Assembly (NCBI GenBank): GCA_902787185.1
Contig: CADAFP010000011.1
Location: 1 to 57,501 of the forward strand
Direction of reading: 5' to 3'
DNA: 57,501 nucleotides
Source: an uncultured Bacteroidales bacterium
Lineage (GTDB): Bacteria; Bacteroidota; Bacteroidia; Bacteroidales; Muribaculaceae
Shown here one piece after another: positions 51,433 to 57,501 of this stretch. Positions within the stretch are counted from its first letter, which is position 1. Each line of letters starts with the position of its first letter. A program made the translations under genes and the position numbers. The notes beneath the pieces are model-generated. The model searched no databases. It saw only the letters and a program-made list of their open reading frames with translations, and was not told the DNA's origin.

Positions 51433-54000
51433 ATGAGACATTTATTACTGACACTCATGGCTTTGCTCACAGCAGGAGCAGCCATGGCAAATTGTTATTT
51501 TTACATTGATGATTTTGAAGTAAATGCCGGCAGCCAGATCACGGTGCCCATTAAAGCCCATTTCGACGGTCGTCTGAATGCCTTCGATCTTGACATCACT
51601 TATCCTGCAGGCCTCACCCCTATAAGGGCGATTTCCGGCAGGGATATGACTGTGTCCTATGTTGACAAGAATGGCCAGAACCAGACCTATGCTACAAGTT
51701 TTATGACGAATGCTGAATTCACACGTTATATTGCTGCTATTAGCATTAGCGGATACTGGAATGGCCCCAACGGTTTTGAGACATATGGAGCCGTTAAATG
51801 GGAAGCCGGCGACTATGATGAAATGATTCTCTTGACGCTGCAGGTCGCCAGCAACTTCAACGGTGGCAACATTTCGATCCACTCTGAGATGTCATCAGGC
51901 GCTGACACTCGCGGCGGCACCATCGGCTGGGTGGAGAGAGGCGATAGCGATTGCCATGTCTCGTTGAAGTCAAGCCCCGATGTATCACCGGGCAACTACT
52001 TCTACATTGATGACTTTGAGGTTAATGCAGGCAGCCAGATCACGGTGCCCATTAAGGCTCACTTCGATGGACGTTTGAATGGTTATGATGTGTCGATCAC
52101 TTGTCCTGAAGGTCTCACACCCGTAAGGGCGGTTGCCGGCAGGGGCATGACTGTGACCTATCTTGACGAGAATGCCCAGGAGCAGACCACGGCACTTACA
52201 CTCCATCAGAATGACGACCATACGCATTTCATCGGAGTCATTGACTTTACCGGTTATTGGTATGGTCCCAATGGCTTTGAGATGTACGGAGCTGCCAAGT
52301 GGGAAGCTGGCGATTATGAGGAGATGATCCTCTTGACGCTGCAGGTTGCTGAAGACTTCCTTGGTGGCACCATTCAGGTACACTCTGAGATGTCATCAGG
52401 TAATGACACTCGCGGCGGCACCATCGGCAGGTTAGTGATTGACGATACCGATTGCCTTGTATCGTTGAAGTTTGCCCCCGAGGCAAAGACTCCGAATCCC
52501 TTCATTGCCTATGATAGTGAAACGGCAACCGTCACCGTATGGTCCGACTATGAGGGTGCTATGGTAAGCGTCTATATCAATGATGAAGATATGGGACAGT
52601 TTGAGGGCATGTATACCTACCAGTTCCCCCGCACCGATGTTGCTCAAGAATATGAAGTCATGGCTTGTGCAAAGGCTGAAAACATGTTAGTCAGCGATTA
52701 TGTTACCTTGACTTTCACTGTCGAGCCTCTGCCCGTAGAACCTGATCCTGAGCCCTCAGACAACAGCCTGACGCTTGCTAACGCTGAGGTGGTACGTGGC
52801 AACACCGTCGTTATCCCGCTGTCGTTGACCAATGCTACCGGTATTACCGCCTTCCAGACCGACGTCTATCTGCCCGAGGGCTTCGAGATGATGAAGCAGG
52901 ATGGCGAATTCTTGATCGAGACTTCGAGCCGCCTGAGCGACCACATCGTGATGGCCAATACCCGTCCCGACGGCAGTGTGCGCATCCTGTGCTACTCGCC
53001 CATGATCAATCCTATTACCGGTAATGACGGTGAACTGCTCTATATCACCGTTGTGGTTCCCGACGATGCCGAGGGTGATTACACCATGAGCCTGAAGAAC
53101 AGTGCACTGACCACGACTGAATATGAGGAGTTGCGTTGCGCCGAGACCACCAGCACGCTGACCGTTCTGCCCTACATCGTTGGTGATGCCAACAATAGCG
53201 GCACCGTGACGGTGACCGACGTTGTGCTCGCTGCACGCTATGTCCTGGGCTATGAAACCGACGAATTTGAGTTTGGTGCAGCCGACATGAACGGCGACGG
53301 CCAGATTACCGTTACCGATGTCGTGCTCATTGCCCGCCTCGTGCACAATCCTCAGGGCGGAGCTCCCCTGCACGCTCCCGCATCCATCAACTTGAATGAT
53401 GCCATGAGTGGTGAGGACTTCAACATTGCCGCTGGCGAGACCCGCACCGTGACAATCGCTCTTGATAATTCGATTGATTACACCGCATTCCAGCTCGACA
53501 TGATGCTGCCCGATGGACTGACGGCAAGCAACTTCCGTCTTACCGACCGTGCTGCAAGCCACGTCCTTGATGCCAACATGCAGGCCGACGGCAGCCTGCG
53601 CGTGCTGTGCTATTCTGCCGAGTTGGCCACCATCGATGGCAGCGAGGGTGCTCTGCTCACCTTCGACGTGACTGCTGTCGGCAATGTGGAGGGTGCTATC
53701 AATGTCGATGGCATCGAAATGGTGACCGCCGATTGCCAGACCATGATGCTCGACACCTTCTCAATGAATGTGAACGCTGTTAGTGCCGTGAACGAGATTG
53801 CTGCAGCAACCCGCATCTATAGCGATGGCCATGACATTATTGTCGAGAGCCCTGTAGATCAGGTACTGACCGTGAGCGACATTGCAGGTCGTGCCCAGCA
53901 GGTTAAGGTCAACGCTGGCCACAACGTTATTGCCAATCCTGGCAACGGCGTCTATGTTGTAGTGGCACGCGGCAAGACGGCCAAGCTGATGCTCAAGTAA
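51433..54000 (+). CDS. Secreted multi-cohesin-like protein with internal dockerin and sorting tail
   Basis: 855 residues with a signal peptide (LLLTLMALLTAGAAMA). Two paralogous cohesin-like domains (about 20-170 and 190-345; YFYIDDFEVNAGSQITVPIK) are followed by an Fn3-like segment (about 355-440) and a third cohesin-like domain (about 448-580; TAFQTDVYLPEGFEM). Then come a two-repeat dockerin (about 582-640; GDANNSGTVTVTDVVLAARY, DMNGDGQITVTDVVLIARLV) and a fourth cohesin-like domain (about 650-785; TAFQLDMMLPDGLTA). The C-terminal tail (NGVYVVVARGKTAKLMLK) resembles type IX secretion sorting domains. It could act as a surface scaffold for the dockerin proteins encoded nearby; this is inference. 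Confidence 0.8.
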   Translation: MRHLLLTLMALLTAGAAMANCYFYIDDFEVNAGSQITVPIKAHFDGRLNAFDLDITYPAGLTPIRAISGRDMTVSYVDKNGQNQTYATSFMTNAEFTRYIAAISISGYWNGPNGFETYGAVKWEAGDYDEMILLTLQVASNFNGGNISIHSEMSSGADTRGGTIGWVERGDSDCHVSLKSSPDVSPGNYFYIDDFEVNAGSQITVPIKAHFDGRLNGYDVSITCPEGLTPVRAVAGRGMTVTYLDENAQEQTTALTLHQNDDHTHFIGVIDFTGYWYGPNGFEMYGAAKWEAGDYEEMILLTLQVAEDFLGGTIQVHSEMSSGNDTRGGTIGRLVIDDTDCLVSLKFAPEAKTPNPFIAYDSETATVTVWSDYEGAMVSVYINDEDMGQFEGMYTYQFPRTDVAQEYEVMACAKAENMLVSDYVTLTFTVEPLPVEPDPEPSDNSLTLANAEVVRGNTVVIPLSLTNATGITAFQTDVYLPEGFEMMKQDGEFLIETSSRLSDHIVMANTRPDGSVRILCYSPMINPITGNDGELLYITVVVPDDAEGDYTMSLKNSALTTTEYEELRCAETTSTLTVLPYIVGDANNSGTVTVTDVVLAARYVLGYETDEFEFGAADMNGDGQITVTDVVLIARLVHNPQGGAPLHAPASINLNDAMSGEDFNIAAGETRTVTIALDNSIDYTAFQLDMMLPDGLTASNFRLTDRAASHVLDANMQADGSLRVLCYSAELATIDGSEGALLTFDVTAVGNVEGAINVDGIEMVTADCQTMMLDTFSMNVNAVSAVNEIAAATRIYSDGHDIIVESPVDQVLTVSDIAGRAQQVKVNAGHNVIANPGNGVYVVVARGKTAKLMLK

Positions 54001-54134
54001 ATGAGTCTTGAACAGCTTTGCCTGTTCAAGATAGCCGACTAAGGTGGGCGGGATAGATGATTCTATTGTTAGGGCAATATCCCGCCCGCCCTATGGCGGC
54101 TCCACAATAAATACTGTTTTTTACAATTTAAATC

Positions 54135-54779
54135 ATGACTATGAAAAGATTCTTTATACTGGCAATGGCGGCTGTCGCAACGATGTGTGCCGCAGCCACC
54201 CAACGCTTCCACATCGAGGACTTCTCGATACTCCCCGGAGACACGGTTACCGTCGAGATGCTGTTAGACAACGAGATGGAATTCACCGCTTTCCAAGCCG
54301 ACATGTACTTGCCTGAAGGTTTGACGGCGCTTGATTCCTCGTTTGCCTTGACCAGCCGCAAGAGCAGCAGCCACACGCTGTCAACCAGTCACCAACCTGA
54401 TGGAGCGATTAGGATGATGGCCTATTCCATACAGGTCAAGAGTTTCAGTGGCAATAGTGGTGCTTTGGTGACTTTTAGGTTGGCGGCGAGTGAGGATTTC
54501 ACAGGTAGTGCTGTCATTACCATGCGCAACATCCTGTTCACTACAGTATTAGGCCGAGAAATTCCCTTTGAGAACGAATCCTGTACCGTCTGTTATCTTT
54601 CAAAGGGCGATGTTAACCTTGACGGGAAGGTATCGATTGATGATGTCACCGACATGATTGACTACATTCTTCGCGTTGAGGTGTCCCCATTCAGTAAAGA
54701 TAATGCTGACCTGGATGATGATGGTCTAGTCACCATCTCCGACATCACTGATGTCATCGACTTGATACTGTCCAAATAA
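54135..54779 (+). CDS. Secreted cohesin-like plus dockerin protein
   Basis: 214 residues: a signal peptide (RFFILAMAAVATMCAAA), one cohesin-like domain (about 22-155; FHIEDFSILPGDTVTVEMLL, TAFQADMYLPEGLTAL, GALVTFRL) and a C-terminal dockerin (GDVNLDGKVSIDDVTDMIDY, DLDDDGLVTISDITDVID). It is homologous to domains 3 and 4 of the preceding large protein. Carrying both module types, it could act as an adaptor between scaffold and enzymes. ATGs at 54135 and 54141 are both possible. Confidence 0.8.
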   Translation: MTMKRFFILAMAAVATMCAAATQRFHIEDFSILPGDTVTVEMLLDNEMEFTAFQADMYLPEGLTALDSSFALTSRKSSSHTLSTSHQPDGAIRMMAYSIQVKSFSGNSGALVTFRLAASEDFTGSAVITMRNILFTTVLGREIPFENESCTVCYLSKGDVNLDGKVSIDDVTDMIDYILRVEVSPFSKDNADLDDDGLVTISDITDVIDLILSK

Positions 54780-54807
54780 CACAACGGTAGCCTGCCAGCA
54801 AGTTTTA

Positions 54808-54860
54808 CACGTCTCAGGCACACCTCGCACCTTGTCAACGAGCACCTCCAGTGCCGCTGA
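54808..54860 (+). pseudogene. Fossil of the glnA 3' end
   Basis: The reading TSHLVNEHLQC ending in TGA matches the last codons of glutamine synthetase (TSQLVNEYFQCG stop) 5007 bp upstream. The following ~130 bases, including the terminator hairpin and the leader of the next gene, also match the region after glnA. It is the relic of a segmental duplication, not a gene. Confidence 0.88.
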
Positions 54861-55014
54861 TTTTAGGACGTTAAACAGTACTTAAAATTATAGCAACAAG
54901 GAGCGACTTATCATCAAGATTGTTCCTTGTTGTTGGTTTAGGGCATTTTTTGTGTATTTGAAAGCAGGATTGTTTAACTGAAGAATATCATTGTTTAACT
55001 AATTTACAACTAAT

Positions 55015-56424
55015 GTGCTTATGAGAAGAATTACTTTATTCTTGATTACAGTAGCCGCTTTGGCGTTTGCTGCACATGCTGGCGAGTTTTCGGCCAGTCC
55101 GGGAACCAGTGTTGTACCTGCGATAGCCAATTCGTTGAGCGATTTGGGCACGCAGGATGAGCCCACCGAGCAGACCGAGCCTCCGATGTTTAATGGTCTC
55201 ACTGAAGACGGCGTTCAGGGCTTTGGTGTCATCATCTTTGATAATGAGCCCGATTGCACCATCTACTACCGCTTTACGGTCGACGATGAATATTCCGGGT
55301 GGATGGAATATACCGAATGGATGGAATATACCGAATGGATGGAATATACCGAAATGCTGTGGTTTACCGAGCCTGGCCATTACCGCGTCGAGGCCTATGC
55401 CGTTGCGCCAGGAAAGGATCCCAGCGAGGTGTATGCCTATGAATTTGTGGTATATGAGTTGATTCCAGAGCAGACCGAGCCTCCGATGTTTAATGGTTTC
55501 ACTGAAGACGGTATTCAGGGCTACGGTGTCATCATCTTCGATACTGAGCCCGATTGCACCATCTACTACCGCTATACGTTTGAAGGCGAATTTACCGATT
55601 GGATGGAATATACCGATATGCTGTGGTTTACCGAGCCGGGCCATTACCGTGTCGAGGCCTATGCCGTTGCGCCCGGAAAGTGTCCCAGCGAGGTGTATGC
55701 CTACGAGTTTATGATAGAAGAGATGATTGAGCAAACCTTATGCCCAACAATCACTATTCGTACCGTTAACGGTTATCAGGGTAAATTAGTAGAAATCACT
55801 GAGAACGAGCCAGATTGTTACATCTATTTCCGCTATCAGACGGCCGATGGGTATTGGAGCGATTGGATGGCTTATACCGATGCGATGACGTTTACTGAGC
55901 CTGGCGATTACGTCATCGAGGCCTATGCCGTTGCTCCCGGTAAAGCTCAAAGCGAGGTGGTTGCCGAATGGTTCACGGTATCTATGCCAGAACAGACCGT
56001 GGCCCCGATGTTTAATGGTTTCACTGTAGACGGTGTCCAGGGCTTTGGTGTCATCATCTTTGAAAATGAGCCCGATTGCACCATCTACTACCGCTATGTG
56101 TTCGAAGGCGAAGGATATTCGGACTGGATGGAATATACCGATGAGCTGTGGTTTACCGAGCCTGGCCATTACCGTGTCGAGGCCTATGCCGTTGCGCCCG
56201 GAAAGTGTCCCAGCGAGGTGTATGCCTATGAATTCATAGTTATGCCGATAGTACAACCCGGTGACTTGAACCATGACGGCATACTTGGCATTGAAGATGT
56301 GACCACACTCATCGACATCATCCTCGACAATAGCACTACTACTCCCGAATGCGACGTGAACCAGGACGGCAGCGTGGATATTGCCGATGTGACTGACCTC
56401 ATCGATTACATACTCGCCCAATAA
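55015..56424 (+). CDS. Secreted repeat protein with dockerin, paralogue of 49990
   Basis: 469 residues. The signal peptide is nearly identical to that of the 49990 gene (LFLITVAALAFAAHA). Four ~85-residue modules follow (EQTEPPMFNG, DGVQGFGVIIFDNEPDCTIY, WFTEPGHYRVEAYAVAPGK), of which the third is most like module 2 of the paralogue. The C-terminal dockerin is GDLNHDGILGIEDVTTLIDI plus CDVNQDGSVDIADVTDLID. Module 1 contains a threefold WMEYTE repeat. Created by duplication together with the glnA terminator region. Function unknown, presumably the same surface-assembly role as its twin. Confidence 0.78.
   Translation: MLMRRITLFLITVAALAFAAHAGEFSASPGTSVVPAIANSLSDLGTQDEPTEQTEPPMFNGLTEDGVQGFGVIIFDNEPDCTIYYRFTVDDEYSGWMEYTEWMEYTEWMEYTEMLWFTEPGHYRVEAYAVAPGKDPSEVYAYEFVVYELIPEQTEPPMFNGFTEDGIQGYGVIIFDTEPDCTIYYRYTFEGEFTDWMEYTDMLWFTEPGHYRVEAYAVAPGKCPSEVYAYEFMIEEMIEQTLCPTITIRTVNGYQGKLVEITENEPDCYIYFRYQTADGYWSDWMAYTDAMTFTEPGDYVIEAYAVAPGKAQSEVVAEWFTVSMPEQTVAPMFNGFTVDGVQGFGVIIFENEPDCTIYYRYVFEGEGYSDWMEYTDELWFTEPGHYRVEAYAVAPGKCPSEVYAYEFIVMPIVQPGDLNHDGILGIEDVTTLIDIILDNSTTTPECDVNQDGSVDIADVTDLIDYILAQ
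55300..55353. repeat. 18-bp tandem repeat, three copies
   Basis: TGGATGGAATATACCGAA repeated three times perfectly, encoding WMEYTE three times in frame. Sister modules have a single copy, so this is recent slippage. Confidence 0.95.
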
Positions 56425-56564
56425 ATGAATCATTCCTGGCCAGAAATGACCAGGAATGATTTTTCACACTACACAACACTACTGCTCTGCCTGTGTGAGA
56501 CGGCAGGACAGTGGTGTTGCAATAAGGTGTCAGCTCGTGGCTTACGGCCGACTTTTATCGTGAA

Positions 56565-56903
56565 TTATTCCTTCTTCTCCTCGTCCATCAAGCCGGCGCG
56601 AAAACCGCCTGCCTGAGCGACTTGAACGCCATACTGGTAGCCCAGCTGGTAGGCCTGCTGAACCAGTTGCTGCATCTGCTGCATGATCATCTGATACTGC
56701 TGCTGATACTGCTGCTGGTTGGGCTGCTGTGGCTGCTGGTAACCCGGAGGGAAGTTAGGCACCTGCTGCTGTTGAGGTTGTTGCGGCTGGTTATCCCACG
56801 GATTGGGGATGTCGTCAGAGCTGACTGATCCACCGCCGCTCTGCTGCTGTGCCTGGCGTGCTGCCTCTTCTAATTTTCTCTGAAGTTCGTCAAGTAATCC
56901 CAT
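56565..56903 (-). CDS. Gln/Pro-rich hypothetical protein
   Basis: 112 residues from MGLLDELQRKLEEAARQAQQ; the frame opens earlier, but this ATG is the natural start. A short N-terminal amphipathic helix is followed by a Gln/Pro/Asn-rich low-complexity centre and a C-terminal helix (QMQQLVQQAYQLGYQYGVQVAQA). There is no signal peptide or membrane segment. No family recognised. The codon-level repeat of CTG/TTG on the plus strand reflects the poly-Gln, not a shifted gene. Confidence 0.55.
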   Translation of the reverse strand: MGLLDELQRKLEEAARQAQQQSGGGSVSSDDIPNPWDNQPQQPQQQQVPNFPPGYQQPQQPNQQQYQQQYQMIMQQMQQLVQQAYQLGYQYGVQVAQAGGFRAGLMDEEKKE

Positions 56904-57051
56904 AATGATTGTAATTTTAGTTGGTTCTTTTGTCATGCCGCCTCATAATGAGTTTGGCAATAGAATGATGCACAAATATAGACATTTAATTTAAATGCGG
57001 CGGCTTTTCTAACAATGTTTAACTATTTGACTCAGTGCGGAAAATAAATTT

Positions 57052-57082
57052 CACGGGGCTGGAAACTGGTCCCAGCCCCGTG
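57052..57082 (-). terminator. Terminator-like hairpin after nifJ
   Basis: Perfect 11-bp stem CACGGGGCTGG / CCAGCCCCGTG with a 9-base loop, followed on the minus strand by an A/T-rich tail. It lies about 50 bases past the nifJ stop. Confidence 0.7.
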
Positions 57083-57102
57083 AATAAGGGATTCTTTCAG
57101 TT

Positions 57103-57133
57103 ATCAGGCCCTAAACCTAAAGCCTAAAGCCTG
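57103..57133. repeat. TTTAGGC-type repeat after nifJ
   Basis: ATCAGGC, CTAAACCTAAAGCCTAAAG and GCCTGAT: short tandem CCTAAAG units bracketed by a 7-bp inverted repeat. The same unit occurs at 10118-10199. Confidence 0.6.
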
Positions 57134-57134
57134 A

Positions 57135-57501
57135 TTATGCCTCAGGGTCAACACCCCACTGCTGGCGAGCCAGACGGCGGTAGTTGTTGTAACGCCACTG
57201 GGCATTCTCCTTGGCGGCAGCGAACAGCTCGGCAGCCTCGTCGGGATACTGCTTGAGTACCGATGCGTAGCGCACCTCGCCCTTGAGGAAGTTCTCAAAG
57301 TCGTCCCAGTTGGGCTCCTTGCTGTCGAGGGTGAAGGGGTTCTTGCCCTCGGCCTCGAGCTGCGGGTTGTAACGCCACAGGTGCCAGTAACCGCATGCTA
57401 CGGCTGCCTGCTCCTCGGCCTGTGCCTTACCCATACCGGCCTTGATGCCGTGGTTGATACAGGGAGCGTAGGCGATGATGATCGAGGGACCGTCATAGGC
57501 C
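57135..57501 (-). CDS. nifJ: Pyruvate:ferredoxin (flavodoxin) oxidoreductase, C-terminal part
   Basis: The 5' end lies beyond the window. The visible ~122 codons contain AYDGPSIIIAYAPCINHGI, KAQAEEQAAVACGYWHLWRYNP and FTLDSKEPNWDDFENFLKGEVRYASV, all characteristic of the C-terminal, TPP-binding-side end of PFOR. The full enzyme oxidises pyruvate to acetyl-CoA and CO2 and passes electrons to ferredoxin in anaerobes. The frame ends at the stop at 57135, with QQWGVDPEA as C-terminus. Confidence 0.94.
   Translation of the reverse strand, partial: AYDGPSIIIAYAPCINHGIKAGMGKAQAEEQAAVACGYWHLWRYNPQLEAEGKNPFTLDSKEPNWDDFENFLKGEVRYASVLKQYPDEAAELFAAAKENAQWRYNNYRRLARQQWGVDPEA

Noticed and set aside
49981-51441. 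486-codon minus-strand frame opposite the repeat-dockerin gene
   Set aside because: It lacks any family motif, mirrors the sense-strand repeats, and the sense strand has a signal peptide, repeats and a dockerin.
49990-56424. CRISPR or other spaced array in the repetitive region
   Set aside because: The repeats are in-frame protein modules of ~85 codons and one 18-bp slippage tract; there are no short repeats with unique spacers and no cas genes.

Overview
The window is chromosomal DNA of a Bacteroidales bacterium, probably a gut or rumen member near Muribaculaceae/Prevotellaceae; the family level is a guess. The support is: TAnnTTTG promoter boxes in front of many genes with no clear Shine-Dalgarno sites, C-terminal tails like the type IX secretion sorting domains of this phylum, C10 peptidases, many dockerin modules, a GH89 enzyme, and pyruvate:ferredoxin oxidoreductase. 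No rRNA or classical transposase was seen.

Layout. (1) 1-4170: three secreted dockerin proteins, two of them C10-peptidase-type. (2) 4555-12010: housekeeping and metabolic genes (mfd, GH89 alpha-N-acetylglucosaminidase, rubrerythrin, Fe-S aldo/keto reductase). (3) 12013-16221: a glycosyltransferase gene whose 5' end is duplicated around an inserted DUF1016 nuclease gene, then an ORF6N gene and mtaB. (4) 16286-22601: rnr, two GH25 lysozyme-like genes and a U32 peptidase-family gene. (5) 22619-32849: mutS lies between two accessory units whose ends share one inverted-repeat family. One is a 558-bp cassette holding a GxxExxY gene between 43-bp inverted repeats. The other is a ~7-kb island bounded by ~150-195-bp inverted repeats that carries a membrane coiled-coil protein, a McrB-like AAA+ protein, a RhuM protein and a LlaJI-type endonuclease. 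(6) 32892-43435: tyrS, a tRNA, an ECF sigma/anti-sigma/Spy-like operon, a secreted UGSC-like protein with a dockerin-FGE protein, a LemA/TPM operon, recO, rpsT and four more tRNAs. (7) 43622-49853: CtpA-type protease, a small exported protein, a sugar-isomerase-fold protein, an LPS-kinase-like protein and glutamine synthetase. (8) 49990-56424: a second secreted cluster with cohesin-like and dockerin modules; a fossil of the glnA 3' end shows that part of it arose by duplication. (9) A Q-rich protein and the 3' end of nifJ.

Most notable signals. The restriction-like island has a McrB-type motor, a LlaJI-type nuclease, an unrecognised membrane coiled-coil partner and no methyltransferase. It shares its boundary repeat family with the stand-alone GxxExxY cassette. 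Two unrelated cargo genes (RhuM and DUF1016) have each been inserted just inside the start of another gene, leaving a duplicate of the recipient's first codons upstream and an intact recipient downstream. This matches 'insertion with long target duplication', known for restriction-modification genes. All functional statements are read from the sequence by eye; no search was run.
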